Shown here in pieces: positions 49,868 through 61,049 of a stretch of DNA of 64,000 bases. The stretch is taken from contig NZ_LGQZ01000080.1 of NCBI RefSeq assembly GCF_003116015.1, forward strand, positions 1 through 64,000. Reading direction: 5' to 3'. Position 1 is the stretch's first letter. The number at the start of each line of letters is the position of its first letter. This DNA is from Azospirillum sp. TSO22-1. Its GTDB lineage: Bacteria; Pseudomonadota; Alphaproteobacteria; Azospirillales; Azospirillaceae. The notes beneath the pieces were generated by a model. The model made no database searches, had not been told where the DNA came from, and saw only the letters and a list, made by a program, of their open reading frames with translations. Position numbers and translations under genes: made by a program.

Positions 49868-50962
49868 ATGAGAAGGCGCAGCTTCCTGACGGCGGCCGGA
49901 ACCGGGCTGGGCGCGGCGGCGCTCGCGGCGCCGGCCATCGCCCAAGGGCTGCCCGAGGTCGAATGGCAGCTCGCCTCCAGCTACCCCCGCAGCCTCGACA
50001 CCGTGTACGGCGCCGTCGAGAGGATCGCCGCGCGCGTCGCCGAGGTGACCGAAGGCCGCTTCCGCATCCAGCCGTCTCCGCCGAACGCCGTCGTGCCGGC
50101 GCTCCAGGTGCTGGATGCCGTGCGGCATGGCGCCGTGCCCTGCGGGCAGTCGGCCGCCTACTTCTACATCGACAAGGACCCGACCTTCTGCTTCGACACC
50201 GGCATGCCGTTCGGGCTGAACACGCGCCAGCAGATGGCGTGGATGACGTACGGCGGCGGGCTGGAGCTGATGCGCGACTTCTACCGCGGCTACGACGTCA
50301 CCATGCTGCCGGCCGGCAGCACCGGCGCGCAGATGGGCGGCTGGTTCCGCAAGGAGATCCGCACCGTCGAGGACCTCAAGGGCATCCGCATGCGCATCGG
50401 CGGCCTGGCCGGGCGGATCCTCGCGACGCTGGGCGTGCAGCCGGTGCCGATGGGCGGCGCCGACATCCGGCCGGCGCTGGAACTCGGTGCCATCGACGCG
50501 GCGGAGTTCGTCGGGCCCTACGACGACGAGCGGCTCGGCCTGCACCACGTGGCGAAATACTACTATTACCCCGGCTGGTGGGAGGGCGGGGCGCAGATCG
50601 CGCTGTTCGTCAACCTCGACGCCTGGGCGGCGCTGCCGCGGCCGTTCCAGTCGGCGCTGGAGCAGGCGTGCGCCGAGGCGCAGAGCTGGATGCTGGCCAA
50701 GTACGACGCGCTGAACGCCGCGGCGCTGCGCCGGCTGGTGGCGGCGGGCGCGGTGCTGAAGCCCTTCCCGCGCGAGGTGATGGAGGCCTGCTACGAGGCC
50801 GCCTTCGCGCTGTACGACGACATCGCCGCCGGGAACCCGCGCTTCAAGCGTGTCTACGACGCCTGGTCGTCGTTCCGCGACGAGGAGTACCTGTGGTTCC
50901 GCGTCGCCGAGAGCAGCTTCGAGAGCTTCGTCTACGGCGCGGCGGCGCGGCGCAGGGAGTGA
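49868..50962 (+). CDS. TRAP transporter substrate-binding protein (DctP family), orphan
   Basis: A 364-aa periplasmic protein with a Tat-type signal (MRRRSFLTAAGTGLGAAALA, cleavage after AIA). PSPPNAVVPALQVLDAVRHG and IGGLAGRILATLGVQPVPMG are DctP features, with the Arg of RMRIGG positioned to bind the substrate carboxylate; it resembles the 2-oxo-acid (TakP) subgroup. No dctQ or dctM membrane genes are visible, so it must work with components elsewhere. GGGG lies 3-6 nt before ATG 49868. Confidence 0.87.
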   Translation: MRRRSFLTAAGTGLGAAALAAPAIAQGLPEVEWQLASSYPRSLDTVYGAVERIAARVAEVTEGRFRIQPSPPNAVVPALQVLDAVRHGAVPCGQSAAYFYIDKDPTFCFDTGMPFGLNTRQQMAWMTYGGGLELMRDFYRGYDVTMLPAGSTGAQMGGWFRKEIRTVEDLKGIRMRIGGLAGRILATLGVQPVPMGGADIRPALELGAIDAAEFVGPYDDERLGLHHVAKYYYYPGWWEGGAQIALFVNLDAWAALPRPFQSALEQACAEAQSWMLAKYDALNAAALRRLVAAGAVLKPFPREVMEACYEAAFALYDDIAAGNPRFKRVYDAWSSFRDEEYLWFRVAESSFESFVYGAAARRRE

Positions 50963-51148
50963 TCCGGCTGCCCCCGAGCTCCCCCGAGTCGGGCGCGCGG
51001 CGCGCGGGGAAAGCGGCGGTGGTCCGATGGTCGGCGGGGCTGACGGACCGCCGATTGGGCAAAGGGCCGCCCACGCGGTGGTCACCACCGGGTTTTCTGC
51101 ACACCGGTGCAGCAATCCGGTCATAGATATGATGGTGTGCGCAACGGC

Positions 51149-51169
51149 TTGTCTAATTTCTTAAACACG
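51149..51169 (+). promoter_or_regulatory. operator-like site upstream of the polyamine transporter
   Basis: TTGTCTAATTTCTTAAACAC (plus G) matches 19 of 21 positions of the site at 57906-57926 before gabD. It lies 77 nt before the potA start. Probably bound by the PuuR-like regulator encoded at 57235-57798. Confidence 0.6.
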
Positions 51170-51245
51170 TGGTACGGTCCAGCCCAGGTTCGAGACCCCA
51201 CGGCGCCAGCCGGCGGTTGGGGGGACCAGGGGAGGACAGGAACCG

Positions 51246-52358
<1,113 letters not shown>

Positions 52359-52396
52359 ACCACCCCCGACCAATCATCAGAAGAGGAACAGGGAAG

Positions 52397-53443
52397 ATGC
52401 GCATGTGGAAGTCTTTCGGCTTTGTCGCCACGCTCACTGCGGGCATCGCGCTGGCCTCGGCGGCCAGCGCCCGCGACCTGAACGTCGTGTCCTGGGGCGG
52501 CGCCTATCAGGAGGCGCAGAAGAAGGTCTATTTCGAGCCGTTCAAGAAGGCCGCCGGCCTGCCGATGAACGACGAGTCGTGGGACGGCGGCATCGGCGTG
52601 CTGCGCGCCAAGGTCCAGGGCGGCAACGTCACCTGGGACGTCGTGCAGGTGGAGAGCGAGGAGCTGGCGCTGGGCTGCGAGGAAGGCCTGTTCGAGCAGC
52701 TCCAGTACGCCAAGATCGGCGGCGAGCAGGCGTACCTGCCGGAGACGGTCAACCCCTGCGGCGTCGGCGCGATCGTCTATGACTTCGTGCTCGGCTACGA
52801 CAAGGACAAGCTGAAGGACGCGCCGAAGAGCTGGGCCGACTTCTTCGACACCAAGAAGTACCCGGGCAAGCGCGGCCTGCGCCAGGGCCCGAAGACCACG
52901 CTGGAGATCGCGCTGATGGCCGACGGCGTGGCCCCGAAGGACGTCTACAAGGTGCTCGGCACCGACCAGGGCGTCGAGCGCGCCTTCAAGAAGCTCGACA
53001 CCATCAAGAACGACCTGGTGTGGTGGAAGGCCGGCGCGCAGCCGCCGCAGCTGCTGGCGTCCGGCGAGGTGGCGATGACCTCGGTCTACAACGGCCGCAT
53101 CGACGCCGCCAACAAGGCGGAGAAGAAGAACTTCGGCATGGTGTGGAATGGTGCCCTCTACACCATCGACAGCTGGGTGATCCTGAAGGGCAGCCCGAAC
53201 CAGGAGGCTGCCTACAAGTTCCTCGACTTCGTCGGCAAGGCCGAGAACCAGGCCAAGCTGCCGCAGCACATCGCCTACGGCACGTCCAACAAGGGCGCCG
53301 CCGCCAAGGTGGACAAGGCGCTGCTGACCGACCTGCCGACCGCGCCGCAGAACCTCGCCAACGCGATCGAGATCAACACCAGCTTCTGGCTGGAGAACAT
53401 CGACCGCCTGACCGAGCGCTTCAACAAGTGGGCGGCGAAGTAA
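52397..53443 (+). CDS. potD: polyamine ABC transporter substrate-binding protein
   Basis: A 348-aa periplasmic protein with a signal peptide (MRMWKSFGFVATLTAGIALA, cleavage near ASARDL). The mature start LNVVSWGGAYQEAQKK and GIGVLRAKVQGGNVTWDVVQ are typical of the PotD/PotF-like group of extracellular solute-binding family 1. It captures putrescine, spermidine or a related compound. AACAGGGA precedes ATG 52397. Followed by a 130-bp hairpin repeat before the permeases. Confidence 0.9.
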   Translation: MRMWKSFGFVATLTAGIALASAASARDLNVVSWGGAYQEAQKKVYFEPFKKAAGLPMNDESWDGGIGVLRAKVQGGNVTWDVVQVESEELALGCEEGLFEQLQYAKIGGEQAYLPETVNPCGVGAIVYDFVLGYDKDKLKDAPKSWADFFDTKKYPGKRGLRQGPKTTLEIALMADGVAPKDVYKVLGTDQGVERAFKKLDTIKNDLVWWKAGAQPPQLLASGEVAMTSVYNGRIDAANKAEKKNFGMVWNGALYTIDSWVILKGSPNQEAAYKFLDFVGKAENQAKLPQHIAYGTSNKGAAAKVDKALLTDLPTAPQNLANAIEINTSFWLENIDRLTERFNKWAAK

Positions 53444-53462
53444 CGCGCGAAGCGGAGTGAGA

Positions 53463-53595
53463 CCCTCTCCCGTCCCGGGAGAGGGTGGCCGCGCAGCGGC
53501 CGGGTGAGGGTAAGGCCAAGGATCCTTGCAGTTACCCTCACCCTCCCGCCCTACGGGCGGGCCCCTCCCTCTCCCGGGACGGGAGAGGGGTTTTA
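53463..53595. repeat. compound GC-rich hairpin repeat between potD and potB
   Basis: CCCTCTCCCGTCCCGGGAGA and a matching block at 53568-53590 form self-folding ends; between them further stems (GGCCGCGCAGCGGCC, CCCGCCCTACGGGCGGG) occur. It is likely transcribed between binding protein and permease genes, a common place for mRNA-stabilising hairpins that keep binding-protein levels high. Confidence 0.65.
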
Positions 53596-53613
53596 GGCGA
53601 GGGAGATTTCTTT

Positions 53614-54864
53614 ATGGCCGCATTCGTCGCCACCGGGGCGGAAATCCCGCTGAAGCGCCGGCTTCGCCGGGCCGAGCGGACGCGGCAGCTGAAGGCGCTG
53701 GGCCTCGTGGTGCCGCTGCTCGCCTTCCTGCTGTTCACCTTCCTGGTGCCCATCGGCGGCATGCTGTGGCGCAGCGTCGATGACTGGGAGGTCGGCAAGG
53801 CCCTGCCGCAGACCGTCGTCGCGCTGAAGGCCTGGGACGGCAAGGACCTGCCAAGCGAGGCGGCCTACGCGGCGCTCGCCTCCGACATCCGCCGCGCCAC
53901 CGCCGACCGCACGCTGGCGGTGGCGGCCAAGCGGCTGAACTACGTGGTCAACGGCTACCGCACGCTGCTGACCAAGACCGGCCGCGCGCTCAAGGAGCAG
54001 CCGGCCGCCGGCGAGGCGAAGGCCGCCCTGACCGGCATCGACCCGGCCTGGGGTGAGCGCGCCACCTGGTCGGCCATCAAGGGCGCCGGCGGGCCGGTCA
54101 CCGACTATTACCTGCTGGCGGCGCTCGACATGCAGCGCAACCTCGACGGCTCCATCGTCTCGGCGCCGGAGGAGCAATCGATCTACCAGGGCATCTTCCT
54201 GCGCACCTTCGGCATCGGCCTGGGCGTGACGCTGACCTGCCTGATCCTGGGCTTTCCGGTCGCCTACCTGCTGGCCTCGCTGCCGCCGAAGCAGTCGAAC
54301 ATGCTGATGATCTTCGTGCTGCTGCCGTTCTGGACGTCGCTGCTGGTGCGCACCTGCGCCTGGATCGTGCTGCTGCAGGACCAGGGGCTGATCAACGACG
54401 GGCTGCGCTGGCTGGGCATCCTCGACCATCCCGTCCGGCTGATCTTCAACCGCACCGGCGTCTTCATCGCCATGACGCACGTGCTGCTGCCCTTCATGAT
54501 CCTGCCGCTGTACAGCGTGATGAAGGCGATCTCGCCGGCCTACATGCGCGCCGCGGCCAGCCTGGGCGCGCCGCCGGCCGTCGCCTTCGTGCGGATCTAC
54601 CTGCCGCAGACGCTGCCGGGCATCGGCGCGGGCGGGTTGCTCGTCTTCATCCTGGCCATCGGCTACTACATCACGCCGGCGCTGGTCGGCGGGGCCGGCG
54701 ACCAGATGATCAGCTACTTCATCGCCTTCTATACCACCGAGACGGTCAACTGGGGCCTGGCGTCGGCGCTGGGCGCGGTGCTGCTGTCCGCCACGCTGGT
54801 GCTGGCCGTCGTCTACGGAAAGCTGGTGCACGGCACCGCGACCACCGGAGGGGTCAAGAATTGA
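53614..54864 (+). CDS. potB: polyamine ABC transporter permease PotB with long periplasmic insert
   Basis: A 416-aa permease with six to seven membrane helices. TM1 (about 27-47) is followed by a periplasmic region of about 150 residues, much larger than in the E. coli PotB, before the core permease (from about 195, GIFLRTFGIGLGVTLTCLIL). The coupling loop is AYMRAAASLGAPPAVAFVRI. Start ATG 53614 follows GGGAGA. The stop overlaps the TTG start of potC. Confidence 0.88.
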   Translation: MAAFVATGAEIPLKRRLRRAERTRQLKALGLVVPLLAFLLFTFLVPIGGMLWRSVDDWEVGKALPQTVVALKAWDGKDLPSEAAYAALASDIRRATADRTLAVAAKRLNYVVNGYRTLLTKTGRALKEQPAAGEAKAALTGIDPAWGERATWSAIKGAGGPVTDYYLLAALDMQRNLDGSIVSAPEEQSIYQGIFLRTFGIGLGVTLTCLILGFPVAYLLASLPPKQSNMLMIFVLLPFWTSLLVRTCAWIVLLQDQGLINDGLRWLGILDHPVRLIFNRTGVFIAMTHVLLPFMILPLYSVMKAISPAYMRAAASLGAPPAVAFVRIYLPQTLPGIGAGGLLVFILAIGYYITPALVGGAGDQMISYFIAFYTTETVNWGLASALGAVLLSATLVLAVVYGKLVHGTATTGGVKN

Positions 54865-55691
54865 GCGACAACCACGCCCCCCGCACGCTCAGCCAACGGC
54901 TGGGCTGGACCGGAACCATCGTCGCTGCGACGCTGGTGTTCGTCTTCCTGATGGCGCCGATCATCGCCATCGTGCCGCTGTCCTTCAGCTCGTCCACCTA
55001 CCTGACCTACCCGCTGCCCGGCGTGTCGATGCGCTGGTACCAGGACCTGTTCACCTCCGACAAGTGGATGCTGTCGGTGAAGAACAGCTTCATCATCGGC
55101 ATCGCCTCCACCGTGCTGTCGATGATCCTCGGCACGCTGGCGGCGCTCGGGCTGGCGTCGTGGAAGAGCCGGTTGAAGTCGCTGGTGATGGCCATCGTGC
55201 TGTCGCCGATGGTGGTGCCGGTGGTGATCACCGCGGTCGGCGTCTACTTCTTCTTTGCACCCCTGGGGCTGACCGGCAACTACGCCGGCCTGATCCTGGC
55301 GCACACGGCGCTGGCCACCCCCTTCGTCGTCATCACCGTCAGCGCGACGCTGCAGAGCTTCGACACCAACCTGTCGCGCGCCGCCGCGTCGCTGGGGGCG
55401 CCGCCGTTGCTGACCTTCTTCAAGGTGGTGCTGCCGCTGATCCTGCCGGGCGTGGCGTCGGGCGCGCTGTTCGCCTTCGCGACCTCGTTCGACGAGGTGG
55501 TGACGGTGCTGTTCCTCGCCGGGCCGGAGCAGCGCACGCTGCCGCGCGAGATGTTCGCCGGCATCCGCGAGAACATCTCGCCCACCATCACCGCCGCGGC
55601 GGTGATCCTCACCATCTTCTCGGTGGCGCTGCTGTCCTGCCTGGAGTGGCTGCGGCGGCGCGGCGAGAAGCTGAAGGCGGCGGTGCACTGA
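54861..55691 (+). CDS. potC: polyamine ABC transporter permease PotC
   Basis: A 276-aa permease with six helices; coupling loop NLSRAAASLGAPPLLTFFKV. It pairs with PotB. The start is a TTG overlapping the potB stop (TTGA), implying translational coupling. VTVLFLAGPEQRTLPREMFA is the PotC-like C-terminal segment. Confidence 0.9.
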   Translation: MSDNHAPRTLSQRLGWTGTIVAATLVFVFLMAPIIAIVPLSFSSSTYLTYPLPGVSMRWYQDLFTSDKWMLSVKNSFIIGIASTVLSMILGTLAALGLASWKSRLKSLVMAIVLSPMVVPVVITAVGVYFFFAPLGLTGNYAGLILAHTALATPFVVITVSATLQSFDTNLSRAAASLGAPPLLTFFKVVLPLILPGVASGALFAFATSFDEVVTVLFLAGPEQRTLPREMFAGIRENISPTITAAAVILTIFSVALLSCLEWLRRRGEKLKAAVH

Positions 55692-55705
55692 GGGGAGGGC
55701 GCGCG

Positions 55706-56335
55706 GTGATCCTGATCGGCCAGTACGATTCCCCCTTCGTGCGCCGCGTCGGCGTGGCGCTGCGCCTGTACGGGCTGCCGTTCGAGCACCGCCCCTGGTC
55801 GACCTTCGCCGACGCCGAGCGGGTGGCGCGGTACAACCCGCTGCGCCGGGTGCCGACGCTGGTGCTCGACGACGGCGAGGCGCTGATCGAGAGCGGCGCG
55901 ATCCTCGACCACCTGGACGAGCTGGTCGGTCCGGAAAGGGCGCTGATCGCCCGCGGCGGGCCGGAGCGGCGCCGAGCCTTGAAGGTCTGCGCGCTGGGCA
56001 CCGGGCTGGCCGACAAGGCGGTCAGCCTGTTCTACGAGCGCGCCCTGCACACCGAGACTTCGGATACCTGGACGCAACGCTGCGCCACGCAGATCGCCGG
56101 CGTCCTCGACGTGCTGGAGGCCGACCGCGCGGCTCGGTCCACGCCCTGGTGGTTCGGCGGGAGCATCGGCCACGCCGACATCGCCGTCGGCTGCGCGCTG
56201 CGCTTCACGGGCGAGGCGCACCCGGGCGTGTTCGACGTGGCGCGCTGGCCGGCCCTGGCCGGCCATTCCGCGCGCTGCGAGGCGCTGGAGCCGTTCCGCG
56301 AGATCCAGCAGGCGTTCGCGCCGCCAAGCGGCTGA
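55706..56335 (+). CDS. glutathione S-transferase family protein
   Basis: A 209-aa protein with thioredoxin-like N-terminal domain (LIGQYDSPFVRRVGVALRLY; the S/P/F start is the usual catalytic region) and RVPTLVLDDGEALIESGAIL cis-Pro/ESxAI glutathione-site motif, then a helical C-terminal domain. The exact substrate is unknown. Start GTG 55706 has GGGAGGG upstream, 14 nt after potC, so it is the last gene of the transporter operon. Confidence 0.87.
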   Translation: MILIGQYDSPFVRRVGVALRLYGLPFEHRPWSTFADAERVARYNPLRRVPTLVLDDGEALIESGAILDHLDELVGPERALIARGGPERRRALKVCALGTGLADKAVSLFYERALHTETSDTWTQRCATQIAGVLDVLEADRAARSTPWWFGGSIGHADIAVGCALRFTGEAHPGVFDVARWPALAGHSARCEALEPFREIQQAFAPPSG

Positions 56336-56336
56336 T

Positions 56337-56693
56337 TCAGCGCGTTGCGCCGGGCCAGAGCGCCAGCAGGCTGCTGGTGACGGTGTGGCCGTGCCGCTTC
56401 GCCCAGACGACGGCGGGCGCGGCCAGCGAGCCCATCGAGCAGGCGCCGGCCATGGTCGCCACGATGACCGGGACGGCGACGGCGGTGCTGGCCGCTCCCA
56501 CCCCGGTCGCCGCCAGCGCGACGCCGCCGGCGGTGATCGTGGCGAAGCCCGCGGCGGCGGCGGCCGTCACGCACCCGACGCTGGCCATCTCGGCGTCGCT
56601 CATCGGCTCCTCGACCTGCGCGCGGGCCGGCGCCGCCACGGCGAGCGCGCCGCACACCAGCACGACCGCGCCGATCCGAAGAACCCTGTCCAT
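56337..56693 (-). CDS. exported Ala/Gly/Val-rich small protein
   Basis: A 118-aa protein with a signal peptide (MDRVLRIGAVVLVCGALAVA, cleavage near ARAQ) and a very hydrophobic Ala/Gly/Thr-rich middle with two or three possible membrane helices. C41, C84 are the only mature cysteines. I do not recognise it. The ATG at 56693 gives the best signal peptide; longer frames exist. Confidence 0.5.
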   Translation of the reverse strand: MDRVLRIGAVVLVCGALAVAAPARAQVEEPMSDAEMASVGCVTAAAAAGFATITAGGVALAATGVGAASTAVAVPVIVATMAGACSMGSLAAPAVVWAKRHGHTVTSSLLALWPGATR

Positions 56694-56791
56694 GTCGATG
56701 CCCGCCGCTGTCGCCACCGCTGCGCCCAAGCATGCCACAAGCGGGACGGGAGGGGGCGAGGTTTTCCGTCCAGCCCGCACGTCCCCTTTCT

Positions 56792-56819
56792 CGTCATTCC
56801 CGCGAAGGCGGGGATGACG
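56792..56819. repeat. family B hairpin, single copy
   Basis: CGTCATTCCCGCGAAGGCGG with completing complement GGGATGACG, a self-folding 28-nt palindrome related to 22599-22685 and 59436-59517. Confidence 0.75.
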
Positions 56820-56864
56820 GGGTGTGGTGGTTCAGGCGCTGTGGGAGGGGTGTTCGCACACAGC

Positions 56865-56891
56865 AAAAAGGCCACGCCGTGCGGCGTGGCC
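56865..56891 (-). terminator. intrinsic terminator of the 69-aa gene
   Basis: On the minus strand a perfect 10-bp stem GGCCACGCCG-CA-CGGCGTGGCC is followed directly by TTTTT. It lies 31 nt after the stop of the gene at 56922-57131. Confidence 0.85.
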
Positions 56892-56921
56892 CCGATTGCG
56901 TGTCGGCCGGTGCGATCCGCG

Positions 56922-57131
56922 TCAGGCGACGGAGAGTACGTCCAGGCAGACGTTGGCCGGCGCGGGCAGGCGGATGCGGTAGAGCGCGCCCAGCTGGTCC
57001 ACGGTGACGGAGGTCTGCGGCGACTTGGCGGTCAGGTCGGTGATCGCGGCGCGGACGTTGCGCGGCAGAGTCTCCATCTCGACCTCGCGGTACGAGCCCT
57101 TGTCCGACAGCATAACGGTGACGTTGGCCAT
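56922..57131 (-). CDS. 69-aa small protein, function unknown
   Basis: The frame starts MANVTVMLSDKGSYREVEME and includes LPRNVRAAITDLTAKSPQ; mixed alpha/beta composition with no signal peptide. It has its own strong terminator, which supports a real transcription unit. AAGG lies 7 nt before the ATG; a GTG at 57146 would add five residues. Family not recognised. Confidence 0.6.
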   Translation of the reverse strand: MANVTVMLSDKGSYREVEMETLPRNVRAAITDLTAKSPQTSVTVDQLGALYRIRLPAPANVCLDVLSVA

Positions 57132-57234
57132 TGCGGCGCCTTGCACATGCGGTTGTTGCAGTGGCGCGCACCCTGCGCCGACATTGTTAACAAGACCCTA
57201 ACCGTAAGTCATATGAACAATTGCCGGTGCTCAA

Positions 57235-57798
57235 TTACAGATAGGGCGGCGTGCAGGCGCTGACGATCTCGCATTCCTCGTCGCCGAGGTTGCGGAAGCG
57301 GTGCGGAATCCGGCTGTCGAACAGGTAAGCGTCGCCGGGACCAAGGATTTCCTTGCGCTCACCGACGGTCAGCTCGATCTGCCCGCGCAGCACGATGCCC
57401 CCTTCCTCGGACTCGTGCTGGAGCATGCTGCGCCCGGTGTCGGCGCCCGGCGCATAGCGCTCATGCAGCACCTGCAGGTTCCGGCCGCGCAGGTCGCCGA
57501 CCTGCCGGAACGACACCTGGCCGATGCGGCCGCTCAGCATGCTCGACAGCTCGATCAGCTCCTCCTTCTTGAAGAAGATCTGCTCCTGCGGCGGCAGGTC
57601 GGTGGAGAAGAACTCCGCCAGCGTCATTGGGATGCCCTGCAGCACCTTGCGCATCGAGGAGATCGACGGGCTGCAGCGGTTCTGCTCGATCAGGGAAATG
57701 GTGCCGTTGGTCACCCCGGCCCGCTGCGCCAGCTGGCGCTGCGACAGTCCGTTCAGCTCGCGCACCTGCTTCAGGCGCGCGCCGACGTCGAAATCCAT
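57235..57798 (-). CDS. puuR: XRE-cupin transcriptional regulator (PuuR-like)
   Basis: A 187-aa protein: N-terminal HTH (residues 5-60, LKQVRELNGLSQRQLAQRAG, TNGTISLIEQNRCSPSISSM) and C-terminal cupin (about 110-185, GIVLRGQIELTVGERKEILG). This arrangement, with IPMTLAEFFS linker, matches PuuR, the putrescine-responsive repressor. Located between a polyamine transporter operon and gabD-gabT, which share a 21-bp site. GGGAG lies 9 nt before ATG 57798. Confidence 0.85.
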   Translation of the reverse strand: MDFDVGARLKQVRELNGLSQRQLAQRAGVTNGTISLIEQNRCSPSISSMRKVLQGIPMTLAEFFSTDLPPQEQIFFKKEELIELSSMLSGRIGQVSFRQVGDLRGRNLQVLHERYAPGADTGRSMLQHESEEGGIVLRGQIELTVGERKEILGPGDAYLFDSRIPHRFRNLGDEECEIVSACTPPYL

Positions 57799-57905
57799 CA
57801 AGGCCGGCTCCCGGCTTAGCCACAACTCTCCATATTAGGACATAGCCGAATCGCCGCACCGCGTCACCAGAAACTGTCATCAGAAACTCGACACGCTGTG
57901 TGGGG

Positions 57906-57926
57906 TTGTTTAACTTCTTAAACACG
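57906..57926 (+). promoter_or_regulatory. operator-like site upstream of gabD
   Basis: TTGTTTAACTTCTTAAACAC (plus G); the core GTTTAA-CTTC-TTAAAC is a perfect dyad. 19 of 21 positions match the site at 51149-51169. Lies 45 nt before gabD and about 108 nt before the divergent regulator gene, so it may control both. Confidence 0.65.
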
Positions 57927-57970
57927 GTTAGGCTTCGTCCGACACCCCAACCATTCGCACGGTCCGCCCC

Positions 57971-59425
<1,455 letters not shown>

Positions 59426-59435
59426 TCGTTTCTTT

Positions 59436-59517
59436 CGTCATCCCCGCGAAAGCGGGGATCCATGGCTTCCGACGACGCGCCTGAACCGGCTGGATCCCCG
59501 CCTTCGCGGGGATGACG
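59436..59517. repeat. family B inverted repeat between gabD and gabT
   Basis: Arms CGTCATCCCCGCGAAAGCGG (from 59436) and its near-complement ending at 59517, one mismatch. Same family as 22599-22685. Confidence 0.8.
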
Positions 59518-59561
59518 GCCGAAGACGGCGCGGGAGTCGAACAAAGAGGGGTTCAGGGGAA

Positions 59562-60848
59562 ATGAGCAACCAGTCGCTTCACGCCCGCCGCGACGCCGCC
59601 GTTCCGCGCGGCATCTCGGCGATGCTGCCGGTCTACGTCGAGCGCGCCGAGAACGCCGAGATGTGGGACGTCGAGGGCCGCCGCTTCATCGACTTCGCCG
59701 GCGGCATCGCCGTGCTGAACACCGGCCACCGCCACCCGAAGGTGGTCGAGGCGGTGAAGAAGCAGCTCGACAGCTTCACCCACACCTGCGCCATGGTCAC
59801 GCCGTACGAGTCCTTCGTGGCGCTGGCCGAGCGGCTGAACACCCTGACGCCGGGCAGCCACGCCAAGAAGACCGCCTTCTTCACCACCGGCGCCGAAGCG
59901 GTGGAGAACGCCGTCAAGGTGGCGCGCGCCTACACCGGCCGCCCGGCGGTGATCGCCTTCGCCGGCGGCTTCCACGGCCGCACGCTGATGGCGATGGCGC
60001 TGACCGGGAAGGTGGCGCCGTACAAGACCGGCTTCGGGCCGTTCCCCAGCGACGTCTACCACGTGCCGTTCCCCAACGCGTACCGCGGCATCTCGGTGCA
60101 GGAGAGCCTCAAGGCGCTGGACACCCTGTTCAAGACGGACGTCGAGCCCAGCCGCGTCGCCGCCATCTTCATCGAGCCGGTGCAGGGCGAGGGCGGCTTC
60201 AACGTCGCGCCGCCGGAGCTGCTGGCCGAGCTGCGCCGCATCTGCGACCAGCACGGCATCCTGCTGGTGGTGGACGAGATCCAGACCGGTTTCGCCCGCA
60301 CCGGCAAGATGTTCGCGGTCGAGCACGCCGGCGTCGTCCCCGACCTGATCACCATGGCCAAGAGCCTGGCCGGCGGCTTCCCGCTGTCGGCGCTGACCGG
60401 CCGCGCCGAGATGATGGACGCGCCGGTGGTCGGCGGCCTGGGCGGCACCTACGCCGGCAACCCGCTGGCCACCACCGCGGCGCTCGCCGTCCTCGACGTC
60501 ATCGAGGAGGAGAAGCTGGTCGAGCGCTCCGTCACGCTTGGCAAGCGCATCACCGACCGCTTCGAGGCGATGGCCAAGCGCAACACGCTGAACGTCATCG
60601 GCGACATCCGCGGCCTGGGCGCCATGGTGGCGATGGAGCTGGTCAAGGACCGCACCACCAAGGAGCCGGCGGCGGAGCTGACCAAGGCGCTGGTGATGAA
60701 GGCGGCGGACAAGGGCCTCGTGCTGCTGTCCTGCGGCACCTACGGCAACGTCATCCGCATCCTGGTGCCGCTCACCGCGTCCGACGCGCTGGTGGACGAG
60801 GGCCTGGACATCATCGAGACGGCGCTGGAGGAACTGGTCGCCGTCTGA
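59562..60848 (+). CDS. gabT: 4-aminobutyrate aminotransferase GabT
   Basis: A 428-aa class III aminotransferase. PLP lysine K267 in LITMAKSLAGGFPLSALTG; D238 in VVDEIQTGF contacts the cofactor; FFTTGAEAVENAVKVARAYT and IAFAGGFHGRTLMAMALTGK are GabT blocks. It converts GABA and 2-oxoglutarate to succinate semialdehyde and glutamate. Preceded by AGGGG. With gabD it forms a catabolic pair; a strong terminator follows. Confidence 0.92.
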   Translation: MSNQSLHARRDAAVPRGISAMLPVYVERAENAEMWDVEGRRFIDFAGGIAVLNTGHRHPKVVEAVKKQLDSFTHTCAMVTPYESFVALAERLNTLTPGSHAKKTAFFTTGAEAVENAVKVARAYTGRPAVIAFAGGFHGRTLMAMALTGKVAPYKTGFGPFPSDVYHVPFPNAYRGISVQESLKALDTLFKTDVEPSRVAAIFIEPVQGEGGFNVAPPELLAELRRICDQHGILLVVDEIQTGFARTGKMFAVEHAGVVPDLITMAKSLAGGFPLSALTGRAEMMDAPVVGGLGGTYAGNPLATTAALAVLDVIEEEKLVERSVTLGKRITDRFEAMAKRNTLNVIGDIRGLGAMVAMELVKDRTTKEPAAELTKALVMKAADKGLVLLSCGTYGNVIRILVPLTASDALVDEGLDIIETALEELVAV

Positions 60849-60995
60849 CGAGGGGCGACCTCCTGACGCGCGACATTTTGCCCCCTTGTCATACGCAAAA
60901 GAGCTTAATGCAAAGGCCGCGCTAATCGTTCAGTGTCTCGACGGCAGCTCGCGTCCGCGCGGGCACGCTTCAGGACCTTGTCAGGCACGACTGAT

Positions 60996-61032
60996 GGGCC
61001 GCCGGAGGGCAATCCGGCGGCCCGTTTTTTTT
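60996..61032 (+). terminator. intrinsic terminator after gabT
   Basis: A 10-bp stem GGGCCGCCGG-AGGGCAAT-CCGGCGGCCC followed by G and eight T. It ends the gabD-gabT transcript; a 147-nt stretch lies between gabT and the stem. Confidence 0.9.
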
Positions 61033-61049
61033 GGCAGCGCGCTGGTTGG

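Noticed and set aside
53461..53595. Terminator between potD and potB
   Set aside because: The GC-rich stems lack a T-run after the last hairpin (only TTTTA after GGGG) and the operon continues; read as a repeat element.
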